From contig JABCZD010000011.1 of NCBI GenBank assembly GCA_013289855.1, positions 1-64,000 on the forward strand: DNA of 64,000 bases. Reading direction: 5' to 3'. Made by a program: the position numbers and the translations under genes. The DNA comes from Acidobacteriota bacterium. Its GTDB lineage: Bacteria; Acidobacteriota; Terriglobia; Acidiferrales; UBA7541. The notes below the pieces were generated by a model, which saw nothing but the letters and a program-made list of their open reading frames with translations, had not been told where the DNA came from and did no database searches. Each line of letters starts with the position of its first letter. Positions within the stretch are counted from its first letter, which is position 1. Positions 49,868 to 58,344 of the stretch are shown here, in pieces.

Positions 49868-51331
49868 GTGAAGGGCACGCTTTCGAGCGAACACAACGAG
49901 CTTTTGCGGCAGCTACCGAGCGTCGACGAGTTGCTGGCGCAACCGCGCCTGGCAGACCTGGCGGCGCGCACGGATCGCGGACTAGTGGTGGAAATTGCGC
50001 GTGCGGTCCTCGCGGATGTGCGCGCGCGGATCCTCGGCGCAGGGACGGCGGATGGCGCGGCGCGCGTAGACGTCGTCGTGGTGCTCACGAGGGATTCCCT
50101 TGAGGAGCGCATCGCCGGCGAGGTGTCGCGCATACTGGCGCGCTCGTTGCAGCCGGTAATCAACGCCACCGGCGTGATTCTGCATACCAACCTGGGCCGC
50201 GCCCCGCTAACCGCTGAAGTGGTGGAAGAATTTCGCCACACCGCCACGCAGTACAGCAACCTGGAATACGATTTGGCGGGGGGCGCGCGCGGCAAGCGCG
50301 ATGTACACACCGCGCATCTGCTGGAACGCCTGACCGGCGCGGAAGCAGCCATCGTGGTGAACAATTGCGCCGCCGCGGTGTTGTTGGTGTTGGCGGCGCT
50401 GGCGAAAACCGGGGAAGTTTTGGTGTCACGCGGCGAGCTAATTGAAATCGGCGATGGCTTTCGCATTCCGGAAATCATGGCGGAGAGCGGGGCAGTGTTG
50501 CGCGAGGTGGGTTCCACCAATCGCACGCATCTTGCCGACTATGAAAAGGCCATCACGGGTAACACGAAATTGCTGCTGCGCGTGCACCCTTCCAACTTCA
50601 AAATGGTCGGCTTCACAGAGAAGCCGGCATTGGAAGAATTAGTGGCGCTGAGCCGCCGCACGGGAATTCCGCTCATCGAGGATCTGGGCTCAGGCTGCTT
50701 GGTGGATCTTTCCGCGCACGGTGTCAGCGAGCCCACGGTGCGTGAATCTATCGATGCGGGCGTGGACATTGTGATGTTCAGCGGCGACAAGCTGCTCGGC
50801 GGACCGCAGGCCGGCATTATCGCGGGCAAGAAGGAGTTGATCGCGCGCGTGCGGCGCCACCCGCTGTTTCGCGCGCTACGCGTCGATAAGCTGACCATCG
50901 CGGCGCTGGAATCCACGCTGAGCGCCTACCTGCGCGCGGCGTGGGATGAACTTCCCGCACTGCGCATGATGCGTATCACGGCAGAAGAATTGCGGCGGCG
51001 CAGCGAGGAGTTTCTGGCGTTGCTCCGCCCGCAACTGCCACGCGATGGGGTGGAGTGCGAAGTGAAATGCGAAGTCGAATGCGAAATCGCCAACGGTCAT
51101 TCGCTCGCCGGCGGCGGTTCCACGCCATCGCAAACGCTTCCTACCACTCTGTTGCGCTTCGCCAGCGTGCGCTATTCTGCGGCGCAACTGGAACAGCGGC
51201 TGCGGCGCGCGCCAGCCGGCATCTCGGTGATCGCGCGGGTGGAGGACGACCGCCTGGTGATCGATTTGCGCACCGTTTTCCCGGAACAAGAGCCGCTGTT
51301 GCTCAAGACGCTCGCTGCCGCACTGTGCTAA
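49868..51331 (+). CDS. selA: L-seryl-tRNA(Sec) selenium transferase
   Basis: 487 residues, GTG start with AGGGAG upstream. ELLRQLPSVDELLAQPRL is the N-terminal SelA domain. The PLP fold has VINATGVILHTNLGRAPLT, IVVNNCAAAVLLVL and VMFSGDKLLGGPQAG, with the Schiff-base lysine in the last. It turns Ser-tRNA(Sec) into selenocysteinyl-tRNA using selenophosphate. selB, selD and tRNA-Sec are not in the window. Before the conserved GGGSTPSQTLPT stretch there are three tandem 12-base units (51050-51085) that read VECE-VKCE-VECE, a cysteine/glutamate expansion not typical of the family. Confidence 0.94.
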   Translation: MKGTLSSEHNELLRQLPSVDELLAQPRLADLAARTDRGLVVEIARAVLADVRARILGAGTADGAARVDVVVVLTRDSLEERIAGEVSRILARSLQPVINATGVILHTNLGRAPLTAEVVEEFRHTATQYSNLEYDLAGGARGKRDVHTAHLLERLTGAEAAIVVNNCAAAVLLVLAALAKTGEVLVSRGELIEIGDGFRIPEIMAESGAVLREVGSTNRTHLADYEKAITGNTKLLLRVHPSNFKMVGFTEKPALEELVALSRRTGIPLIEDLGSGCLVDLSAHGVSEPTVRESIDAGVDIVMFSGDKLLGGPQAGIIAGKKELIARVRRHPLFRALRVDKLTIAALESTLSAYLRAAWDELPALRMMRITAEELRRRSEEFLALLRPQLPRDGVECEVKCEVECEIANGHSLAGGGSTPSQTLPTTLLRFASVRYSAAQLEQRLRRAPAGISVIARVEDDRLVIDLRTVFPEQEPLLLKTLAAALC

Positions 51332-51383
51332 AGTACGTCACTTAGTCAAACGATACCGGAACCCGGCCGGCGAGGAAATTTGC

Positions 51384-53822
51384 GTGCAAAACCTGCTGCA
51401 AGATATCCGTTACGGCCTGCGTGCGCTGGCGAAAAACCCCGGCTTTACGGTCGTCGCCGTATTGACGCTGGCGCTGGGCATCGGCGCAAACACGGCAATT
51501 TTTAGCGTGGTCGAAAGTTTGCTGCTGCGTTCGCTCCCCTATCCACAGCCGCAGCAGCTCGTGTCCATCTGGAACACTTATCCGCCACAAGTTCCCAAGG
51601 CTGGCTTGTCTCCGGGCGACTACGAGGATTGGCGACAGCAGAACGCGAGTTTTTCGGAGATGGGGACGTACGGAACCAATACCCAGGGATTTAATCTTGC
51701 CGGCGAAGGCGAACCGCAACGCGTCGAAGCAGGCTACGCGGACTCCGGACTTTTTCCGATGCTGGGAATTCGGCCTGCGGCCGGGCGCGGATTCCTTCCG
51801 GAAGAAGACCGGGCTGGAAGCGCCCTGGTGGTGATCCTGGGCCATCGATTGTGGCAGGGCCGTTACGGCGGGGATCCTGGCGTGATCGGCCGCAGCATCT
51901 CTCTGGACAATCGGCGGTACACGATCGTGGGTGTTCTGCCGGCCACCGTGCCCCTCATGGTTTCCGCCGATTTATGGATGCCCCTGGGCCAATCGGACGA
52001 CGACCTCACCGAGCACATTCACCACGGATTCAATGCTATTGCGCGACTAAAGGCCGGGGTGAGCCTGGCGCAAGCGCGCGACGAAGTGGTCCGGCTGCAC
52101 CAGCAAGAGAGCCTCGCCTATCCGGCTCCGCACAAGAATTTTGGCGTGTTGGTCGAGCCGCTGGAAGATCAATCGGCCGCGAGATTGCGGCCCACGCTGC
52201 TGGTGTTGCTTGGCGCGGTCGCGCTGGTCTTGCTGATTGCCTGTGCGAATATCGTGAATTTGCTGCTGGTTCGAAACGCCGCGCGGGAGCGCGAGGTGGC
52301 GGTGCGCTTGGCGCTGGGGGCCAGCCCGTGGCGATTGGTCCGGCAACTGCTCACGGAAAGCACGCTGCTGGCGTTATTTGGCGGCGCGCTCGGTTTGGTT
52401 TTCGCGGTGGTGGGATTGAAGGTTTTGTTGACGTTCGTTCCCGCAGAGTTGGATGTGCTGCGTCAAGCGGGCTTGAACGGCCGAGTGTTGGGATTTACGG
52501 CGGCTGTTTGCCTGACCGCCGGACTGGTCTGCGGATTGATCCCGGCCTTGCGTATGCTCAGGTCTAATTTGTCCGGCACGTTGAAACAGGGCGTCCGGGG
52601 CTCAAGTGCTTCGGGTCGTCACCGCACGCACAATCTCCTGGTGGTTTCGGAAATCGCCATGGCACTGATCCCGCTGATTGGAGCGGGGCTGCTGCTGCGA
52701 AGTTTTCAGCACTTGCTGGAAGTGGATCCCGGATTCCGGACCGATCACGCATTGACGATGGAGGTTGAGCAGCCGGCACTCTCCTTAGCGGAATCCAGCA
52801 AGCTGTCGGAGGCCGAGGGGACTGCCTACGATCGAAAAGAGTCCCAGCTCTTCGAGCAACTCGCGGCGCAGATTCGCGCGTTGCCGGGCGTCAAGGCCGT
52901 TGGCGGAATCGCGCAATTGCCGCTGTCGGGGGGATTGCGTCACGCCGCGCGATTCGTCATCGAAGGGCAGCCGATTGCCGAAAGCGGAGGACGCCCGCTG
53001 GCGGAATACCGCACTGTGAGTCTGGACTATTTCTCCACGCTCGGAGTCCCGCTGCGCGCGGGGCGCTTTTTTAATGAGGACGACTTCGGCCAGGTAAATA
53101 CCGTGATTAACGAAACGATGGCGCGGCGCTTTTGGCCGAACGGGGACGCGCTGGGGAAACGCATCAATCTCTGCTCGCTGGATCCCAAGCCGTGCTGGAA
53201 CACGATCGTTGGCATCGCCGGAAATGTGCACCAGTATGGACTGGATCACGCGCCGACCTACGACCTTTATTTTGCCGGCGGGTGGCCGCGCTATTTGATT
53301 GTGCGCACGGCTTCCGATCCGCGGAGCCTGGCGGCCGCGGTCGTCGAAGTTGTGCATCGCTTCGATCCGAATTTGCCGGTGACCAATGTATTGACCATGG
53401 ATAGCTTGCTTGCGGATTCCGTTTCGCCGCGGCGTTTTTCGTCGGTGCTAGTGGCGATCTTCGCCGGATTGGCCCTGCTGCTGGCCGCCATCGGGATTTA
53501 TGGCGTGATGAGCTACACGGTCAGCCAGCGCACTCAGGAGCTTGGCGTGCGCATCGCGCTGGGCGCGCAGACCGTGGATGTGCGCCGCATGATTCTGGAG
53601 CAGTCGCTGAAATTGACGCTGATTGGCGTTGCCATTGGGCTGGCCGGGGCGTTTGCCGTCGGGCGCTTTCTGTCTAGTTTGGTGTTTGGCGTGGGCACGC
53701 ACGACGTTGCAACGTTCCTGGGCGTTGCGCTTTTGCTGGTGCTGGTGGCGCTGGCGGCTTCCTGGATTCCCGCGCGGCGCGCGATGCGCGTGGATCCCAT
53801 GGTCGCGCTGCGGCATGAATGA
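51384..53822 (+). CDS. ADOP-type ABC permease without prefix domain
   Basis: 812 residues, GTG start with GAGG upstream. Two MacB-like units: FTVVAVLTLALGIGANTAIF, periplasmic domain with SPGDYEDWRQQNASFSEMGT, then LLVLLGAVALVLLIACANIV and AREREVAVRLALGASPWRLV, and again NLLVVSEIAMALIPLIGAGL through GIYGVMSYTVSQRTQELGVR to VDPMVALRHE. It has the duplicated orphan permease plan but, unlike the one at 7.1 kb, begins directly with MQNLLQDIRYGLRALAKNPG, with no prefix domain and no PadR gene. It starts 52 bases after selA. A functional link is not apparent. Confidence 0.9.
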   Translation: MQNLLQDIRYGLRALAKNPGFTVVAVLTLALGIGANTAIFSVVESLLLRSLPYPQPQQLVSIWNTYPPQVPKAGLSPGDYEDWRQQNASFSEMGTYGTNTQGFNLAGEGEPQRVEAGYADSGLFPMLGIRPAAGRGFLPEEDRAGSALVVILGHRLWQGRYGGDPGVIGRSISLDNRRYTIVGVLPATVPLMVSADLWMPLGQSDDDLTEHIHHGFNAIARLKAGVSLAQARDEVVRLHQQESLAYPAPHKNFGVLVEPLEDQSAARLRPTLLVLLGAVALVLLIACANIVNLLLVRNAAREREVAVRLALGASPWRLVRQLLTESTLLALFGGALGLVFAVVGLKVLLTFVPAELDVLRQAGLNGRVLGFTAAVCLTAGLVCGLIPALRMLRSNLSGTLKQGVRGSSASGRHRTHNLLVVSEIAMALIPLIGAGLLLRSFQHLLEVDPGFRTDHALTMEVEQPALSLAESSKLSEAEGTAYDRKESQLFEQLAAQIRALPGVKAVGGIAQLPLSGGLRHAARFVIEGQPIAESGGRPLAEYRTVSLDYFSTLGVPLRAGRFFNEDDFGQVNTVINETMARRFWPNGDALGKRINLCSLDPKPCWNTIVGIAGNVHQYGLDHAPTYDLYFAGGWPRYLIVRTASDPRSLAAAVVEVVHRFDPNLPVTNVLTMDSLLADSVSPRRFSSVLVAIFAGLALLLAAIGIYGVMSYTVSQRTQELGVRIALGAQTVDVRRMILEQSLKLTLIGVAIGLAGAFAVGRFLSSLVFGVGTHDVATFLGVALLLVLVALAASWIPARRAMRVDPMVALRHE

Positions 53823-53864
53823 TTCGCCGCCACCGGATGGAAACCGGAGCCGCTGCGGTGTTAT

Positions 53865-53892
53865 GATATAGGGGTGATATAGGAGCGATATA
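53865..53892 (+). promoter_or_regulatory. triple GATATA repeat, likely operator of the RHH gene
   Basis: GATATA occurs at 53865, 53876 and 53887, an exact 11-base period, about one helical turn. The first copy overlaps a -10-like TATGAT (53862-53867) and the last overlaps the start codon. AGGAG (53881-53885) between copies is the ribosome site. Ribbon-helix-helix proteins often bind such phased repeats, so autoregulation is likely. Confidence 0.55.
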
Positions 53893-54149
53893 TGGCCACG
53901 GCGCTGATTCACATGGACGCCAGACAGAAGCAGCGGCTCGCGCGCCGCGCCAAGCTGCGCGGGAAATCCTTTTCCCAGGAAGTCCGTGACGCCGTGGATT
54001 TGTATCTGGATGTGCCGATCGAGAGCGAAGCGGAGCTGCGCGGGCTGGCGAAATCGGCCAACCACGCTGCCGACCGCATGATCAAGAATCTGGACGAAAC
54101 TATCGTCTTCGTCGATCGCGTCCTGAAACACAAACGGAACGGCAAGTGA
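53892..54149 (+). CDS. small ribbon-helix-helix protein
   Basis: 85 residues. ATALIHMDARQKQRLARRAK then GKSFSQEVRDAVDLYLDV fits a ribbon-helix-helix DNA-binding unit (short strand, two helices, with the SFSQEVRDAV second helix). A C-terminal helix follows (NHAADRMIKNLDETIVFVDR), which in antitoxins of this class wraps the partner. The gene is preceded by an 11-base-phased repeat that looks like its operator. It overlaps the next gene by GTGA, so both products are made together, the layout of an antitoxin-type pair, though no known toxin is seen. Confidence 0.7.
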   Translation: MATALIHMDARQKQRLARRAKLRGKSFSQEVRDAVDLYLDVPIESEAELRGLAKSANHAADRMIKNLDETIVFVDRVLKHKRNGK

Positions 54150-54358
54150 GCTGGGCGCGCGATGCGGTGGCGGCGATTCGCAAGATCGTGCTGATCGAAG
54201 ACCGCATGGAAAGTTTGACCGCGCGGGTGAAGGATCTGGCCGAGGCATATACGGACATCGATCGCCGGTTGGTGCGGCTCGAAGCCAAATTTGAGTTGAT
54301 GGAACGCATGGCCAGCGGAGCCGCTCGGCGTGCGTTGCCGGAAAGAACCGAAAAGTAG
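54146..54358 (+). CDS. small coiled-coil partner protein
   Basis: 70 residues, GTG start coupled to the RHH gene. SWARDAVAAIRKIVLIEDRM leads into heptads (LTARVKDLAEAYTDIDRRLV, RLEAKFELMERM), a single coiled coil, with a basic tail. It has no nuclease fold or signal peptide, so it is not an obvious toxin. The same RHH-plus-coiled-coil gene order recurs, as I recall, in other bacteria, without a known function. Possibly an oligomerisation partner of the RHH protein. Confidence 0.6.
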   Translation: MSWARDAVAAIRKIVLIEDRMESLTARVKDLAEAYTDIDRRLVRLEAKFELMERMASGAARRALPERTEK

Positions 54359-54446
54359 CATGGCAGGATATGTGACATTTGCTTGCGCGCAGCGGACCGC
54401 CTAGAAGTACCTCGTAGAAGGACCCGTACAAGGATATCGTTGAGCT

Positions 54447-55466
54447 GTGCTCGCCTTTAACGTCGCCCACAAAAAACTGGTGAAGGTGGCCAAGCCGCTG
54501 CCGCAGCTGCGTGCCGGCTGGGCGCTAATTCGCGTGCGGCTCGCGGGGATTTGCAATACCGACGTGGAAATTCTGCGCGGTTACCACGATTTTCATGGCA
54601 CGCCCGGCCACGAATTCGTGGGTGAAGTCGTGGAGGTGCGCGGCGCTTCGGCGGCGATCAAGAACAAGTGGCTGGAACGGCGAGTCACCGGCGAAATCAA
54701 TATTCATTGTTCGGCGTTGGGATATCGGCCGGTTTGCGATTTTTGCCGCCGCGGGCTGCTGACACATTGCGCGCGGCGCCGCGTCCTGGGAATTGTTGCG
54801 CAGGATGGCGCGTTCGCGGAATATTTGACGCTGCCACTGGAGAATCTGCACCTCGTGCCGCTTTCCGTAAGCGACGAACAGGCGGTGTTCGTCGAGCCAC
54901 TTGCGGCGGCTTGCCAGATTTTGTCGCAAGTGCCAATGAAATCGTTTCGCGAAGCTGCGGTGCTGGGCGACGGGAAATTGGCGCAATTGATTGCGCGGGT
55001 GTTGCACACCGCGTTGCCACGTGTGGTGATGTACGGAAAACACGCGGACAAACTTGCGCTGGCGCGCCGCGCGGGGATGGAGACGCGCAGAGTTCACGGT
55101 GACGCGTCCGACTTGAAACGCATTCGCGAAAAATATCGCCTGCTTGTCGAAGTTACCGGTTCACCCCGCGGCTTAGCGCTGGCGCAACACATGACGGAGC
55201 CGCGCGGCACGCTGGTGCTGAAGTCCACATTCCACGGCGCGGCGCCGGTGGAGACCTGGCCGATTGTGGTCAAAGAAATCACGGTGGTAGGATCACGCTG
55301 CGGACCTTTTGCCAAGGCGATTGCGCTGTTGCGCTCCGGAAAAGTCGATCCGACTTCGCTGATTACGCGCACGTTCGCGCTTGCCGAGGCTTCCGCGGCG
55401 ATCGAATTTGCGCAGCAAGCTGGGGTGATGAAGGTTTTGCTTGCTAATCGCCCTTCGGGAGTATAA
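54447..55466 (+). CDS. zinc-type MDR (threonine/sorbitol-dehydrogenase-like) oxidoreductase
   Basis: 339 residues, GTG start. The GroES-like half has VRLAGICNTDVEILRGYHDF, GTPGHEFVGEVVEVRG and a structural-zinc loop with cysteines CDFCRRGLLTHCARR. The Rossmann half has AAVLGDGKLAQLIARVLHT (GxGxxx variant) and PRGTLVLKSTF, then GSRCGPFAKAIALLRSGKV. CxxD and GHE catalytic-zinc ligands are present (C near residue 38, H and E in GHEF). It should oxidise a polyol or amino alcohol with NAD(P), but the substrate is unknown. It starts 88 bases after the coiled-coil gene. Confidence 0.87.
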   Translation: MLAFNVAHKKLVKVAKPLPQLRAGWALIRVRLAGICNTDVEILRGYHDFHGTPGHEFVGEVVEVRGASAAIKNKWLERRVTGEINIHCSALGYRPVCDFCRRGLLTHCARRRVLGIVAQDGAFAEYLTLPLENLHLVPLSVSDEQAVFVEPLAAACQILSQVPMKSFREAAVLGDGKLAQLIARVLHTALPRVVMYGKHADKLALARRAGMETRRVHGDASDLKRIREKYRLLVEVTGSPRGLALAQHMTEPRGTLVLKSTFHGAAPVETWPIVVKEITVVGSRCGPFAKAIALLRSGKVDPTSLITRTFALAEASAAIEFAQQAGVMKVLLANRPSGV

Positions 55467-55502
55467 GAGGGAACCCAGAACGGCACTTGATGAACGCAAT
55501 TT

Positions 55503-55835
55503 ATGGATAACGCAGCACTAGCACCTTTCAGAATCTTTCTCGCGGTGGCTGCGTGCATCGCGTTCATACCGATTTTCCGAAGCTTCGTCTGGAACAATCC
55601 GCCCAAGGAACGCTCAGAACGCATCTTCGTGTTCGTGCGGGAATGCCTTGGAGCCGTAGTCGTGGCTCTGCTGGTGGCATACGGCTGGGGCGCATTCAAG
55701 GGCTGGCTGTTGGCGGTGACTGTGCTGTGCTTCTTAATTTGCGGTGTCCTTTTCTCCGACCTGCGAAGACTCTTCACCGCCGCCACAAAAGCGACCGCCT
55801 CAGAAGGCGGCCGCTACAAAGTCAAAGGTGGTTGA
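55503..55835 (+). CDS. small membrane protein whose 3' end is a REP-like repeat
   Basis: 110 residues with three helices: RIFLAVAACIAFIPIFRSFV, CLGAVVVALLVAYGWGAF and GWLLAVTVLCFLICGVLFSD. The last 15 codons (KATASEGGRYK and a short tail) are translated from the 36-base repeat at 55785-55820, so the C-terminus was probably changed when the repeat inserted. The stop overlaps the end of the opposing larB gene by 14 bases. Function unknown. Confidence 0.5.
   Translation: MDNAALAPFRIFLAVAACIAFIPIFRSFVWNNPPKERSERIFVFVRECLGAVVVALLVAYGWGAFKGWLLAVTVLCFLICGVLFSDLRRLFTAATKATASEGGRYKVKGG
55785..55820. repeat. REP-like hairpin, copy 2 of a 36-base repeat
   Basis: Identical in reverse complement to 40580-40615. 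Here it lies inside the 3' end of the small membrane protein gene and one base from the larB stop codon (55822-55824), where it may end both converging transcripts. Confidence 0.8.
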
Positions 55836-56574
55836 TACAACTCGCCACGCGGGCGGCGCCGAAGCCATTATCGATATTCACCACCGTAACATTTGAGGCG
55901 CAACTATTGAGCATGCCCAGCAGCGCGGCCACGCCGCCGAAGCTCGCGCCATAACCCACGCTCGTCGGCACCGCGATCACCGGCGCGCTGACTAGCCCGC
56001 CGACCACACTTGGCAACGCGCCTTCCATGCCCGCCACACAGATAATCACGCGAGATTTGGTTAACGCTTCGCGGTGCTGCAGCAGGCGGTGAATTCCCGC
56101 CACGCCGACATCGTACAAACGTTCCACGCGGTTGCCCATCAATTGCGCGGTGAGTACGGCCTCTTCGGCGACGGGAATGTCGCTGGTTCCCGCGGAAACT
56201 ACACAGATCAGGCCTTTGCCGGTGATTTTGCGGTTGCGTTCGATGGCGATGACGCCCGGAACTTCGTGAAACTTTGCCGCGCGGCTCACGCGCTTCACGG
56301 CAGCGAAGATTTTTTGGTCCGCGCGCGTGATCAACACATTTTGCTGCGTATCGCGGCGCAGCATGGACCGTACAATCTCCGCCACCTGCTTGGGTGTTTT
56401 GCCCTTGCCGAAGATAACTTCGGCGAAACCCTGGCGCAGCGTGCGGTGGTGATCGACCTTGGCGAATCCCAAATCTTCAAACGGCAAATTTTCCAGCCGC
56501 TGGACAGCCGCATCGGCAGACACTTTTCCCGCGCGAACCGCTTCCATTAGCTGCGCGAGATCCTCTTTTCGCAT
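55822..56574 (-). CDS. larB: nickel-pincer cofactor biosynthesis protein LarB
   Basis: 250 residues. N-terminal helix pair (DLAQLMEAVRAGKVSADAAV), DHHRTLRQGFAEVIFGKGKT, then an AIR-carboxylase-like domain: ICVVSAGTSDIPVAEEAVLT, ERLYDVGVAGIHRLLQHREA, IICVAGMEGALPSVVGGLVS, and VPTSVGYGASFGGVAALLGM. LarB carboxylates and hydrolyses nicotinic acid adenine dinucleotide, the first step to the nickel-pincer cofactor. larC and larE are not next to it. It converges on the small membrane protein gene, with a 14-base overlap. Confidence 0.93.
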   Translation of the reverse strand: MRKEDLAQLMEAVRAGKVSADAAVQRLENLPFEDLGFAKVDHHRTLRQGFAEVIFGKGKTPKQVAEIVRSMLRRDTQQNVLITRADQKIFAAVKRVSRAAKFHEVPGVIAIERNRKITGKGLICVVSAGTSDIPVAEEAVLTAQLMGNRVERLYDVGVAGIHRLLQHREALTKSRVIICVAGMEGALPSVVGGLVSAPVIAVPTSVGYGASFGGVAALLGMLNSCASNVTVVNIDNGFGAARVASCINHL

Positions 56575-56739
56575 AACGTCGCCGCCCTGCGCTCTTTTAC
56601 GTGCGGGGACCGGACCGCCAGTATAGCCGCTTCTGTACTCTGCGTTTGCTGGCGGTGCAAAACCGCCCAGGCGGGATTGCCTGCGCTACCTTGACTTGCG
56701 AGGAAGCCGCTGCGAGACTATTTTCCATCCGCAAGAGCA

Positions 56740-57375
56740 ATGCCCGACAGCAAACCACAAACGATAACCGTAGGTGTGACCGGCGCCAGCGGAGCCGTAC
56801 TCGCGCAAAAAGCCCTGCAACTCCTCGAAGCCGATTCGCGCGTGGCGCGCATTCATCTGGTGATTACCGAAGCTGGGCAGCGGCTGTTTGCCGAAGAGCT
56901 GGTGATTTCGTCCGGTGATCCAAAACAGTTGCCGTCGCGGATTCTGGGCGCGATGCCGCGCAAAATTGAATTGCTTCCCAACAAAGATGTCGGCGCTTCC
57001 ATCGCATCCGGCAGTCACGATGTCGACGCCATGCTGGTGATCCCCTGCTCCATGGGCACGCTGGGGGCGATTGCCTCGGGCGTTAGCGACGATCTGGTTT
57101 CGCGCTCCGCGGATGTGATGCTGAAAGAAGGCCGCAAGCTGATTTTGTGCGTGCGCGATACGCCGTTTAACCGCATTCATCTAGAAAACATGCTACGCGC
57201 GCAGCAGGCGGGAGCGGTGATTATGCCCGCGGTGCCGGCGTTTTATCACCATCCGAAAACTATCGACGATCTGGTGACGCAATACGTGTGCCGCGTTTTG
57301 GCGCAGATCAATCTTCCGCAGGAAGAGATGTATCGCTGGGCCGGCAGCCTGGCGGCGAAAAAAGCCGATGCCTGA
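56740..57375 (+). CDS. ubiX: flavin prenyltransferase
   Basis: 211 residues. ITVGVTGASGAVLAQKALQL is the flavin-binding start, HLVITEAGQRLF and DAMLVIPCSMGTLGAIASGV follow, and MLKEGRKLILCVRDTPFNRI holds the family's CVRxTP signature. It makes prenylated FMN for UbiD-type decarboxylases. No ubiD is in this window, but in the futalosine pathway a UbiD homologue (MqnL) acts together with MqnP. The stop overlaps the next gene by eight bases. Confidence 0.95.
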   Translation: MPDSKPQTITVGVTGASGAVLAQKALQLLEADSRVARIHLVITEAGQRLFAEELVISSGDPKQLPSRILGAMPRKIELLPNKDVGASIASGSHDVDAMLVIPCSMGTLGAIASGVSDDLVSRSADVMLKEGRKLILCVRDTPFNRIHLENMLRAQQAGAVIMPAVPAFYHHPKTIDDLVTQYVCRVLAQINLPQEEMYRWAGSLAAKKADA

Positions 57376-58267
57376 CAGCGCGATACAACACGGCCGCATC
57401 CGCACGGTGCTCGAGATGATCAAGTTCGAGCATTCCGTGTTTGCACTGCCGTTCGCGCTGACCGGCGCGCTGCTGGCCGCGCGGGCCACGCACCAGCCGC
57501 CGCACGGTTGGCCCTCGGTGCAACAAGTTTTCTGGATCGTGGTGGCCATGGTGGCGGCGCGCTCCGCGGCGATGACCGTGAACCGCATCGTGGATTTGCG
57601 CTATGACCGCGAAAATCCCCGCACCGCGCAACGCGCACTGGCCACCGGAGCGCTTTCGTTAAGTTTTGCGTGGCTATTTACGGTAGCCGCGGTGGCGATA
57701 TTTTTTGTGGCCGCGTGGCAGCTGAATCCGCTGGCGCTAAAACTCGCGCCCGTAGCGATCGCCATTCTGTTTTTTTATTCTTTCACCAAACGCTTCACCA
57801 ACTGGTCGCATTTATTCCTGGGCTTGGCGCTGGGCGTAGCTCCCGCGGCCGCGTGGATCGCCATCACTGGCGCGCTGGACCTGCGCATGCTGATTCTCTG
57901 CGCCGCCGTGACGCTGTGGGTGGCGGGTTTCGACGTGCTGTACGCCTGCCAGGACGTAGACTACGACCGCCGCGCCGGACTTTTCTCCATCCCCAAACGC
58001 TTCGGCATTGCCAACGCACTGTTGATCGCCCGCGCGCTGCACGTGGGGGCAGTCGCGCTGCTGTGCTGGTTGGCCGCGAGTTTCGCGCTGCCTTGGCCCG
58101 CCTGGCTCGGCGTGGCCGTCGCCGCGGCGCTGCTCACCTACGAGCACTCGCTGGTCAAGGCCGACGATTTGAGCAAGCTGGACGCGGCTTTTTTCGCCAT
58201 GAACGGTTACATCAGCATGTCGTTTCTGCTGTTCTGGGGCGCTGCCGCGGCGGTTTGGAAGGTTTGA
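57368..58267 (+). CDS. mqnP: UbiA family prenyltransferase, menaquinone pathway (MqnP)
   Basis: 299 residues and about nine helices. The two aspartate motifs are NRIVDLRYDRENPRT and DVLYACQDVDYDRRAGLFSI. Both are the NxxxD/DxxxD signature of polyprenyl transferases that load a prenyl chain onto an aromatic acid. Placed between ubiX and mqnE, the acceptor should be 1,4-dihydroxy-6-naphthoate rather than 4-hydroxybenzoate. An ATG overlapping the ubiX end couples translation. Confidence 0.88.
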   Translation: MPDSAIQHGRIRTVLEMIKFEHSVFALPFALTGALLAARATHQPPHGWPSVQQVFWIVVAMVAARSAAMTVNRIVDLRYDRENPRTAQRALATGALSLSFAWLFTVAAVAIFFVAAWQLNPLALKLAPVAIAILFFYSFTKRFTNWSHLFLGLALGVAPAAAWIAITGALDLRMLILCAAVTLWVAGFDVLYACQDVDYDRRAGLFSIPKRFGIANALLIARALHVGAVALLCWLAASFALPWPAWLGVAVAAALLTYEHSLVKADDLSKLDAAFFAMNGYISMSFLLFWGAAAAVWKV

Positions 58268-58329
58268 AACGTTTGAAGGTTTTGCGCCACATACGCATGC
58301 GACAGACCCATCGCGCGCGGACATCTTCC

Positions 58330-58338
58330 TGATACAAT
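58330..58338 (+). promoter_or_regulatory. extended -10 element directly before mqnE
   Basis: TGATACAAT (TG at 58330-58331, TACAAT at 58333-58338) ends six bases before the mqnE GTG. The predicted transcript would start on the codon itself. No Shine-Dalgarno sequence is visible. Confidence 0.5.
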
Positions 58339-58344
58339 ATTCCC

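Noticed and set aside
49868..51331. Selenoprotein or tRNA-Sec near selA
   Set aside because: No in-frame TGA inside a recognisable selenoprotein and no tRNA-like cloverleaf was seen around the gene.
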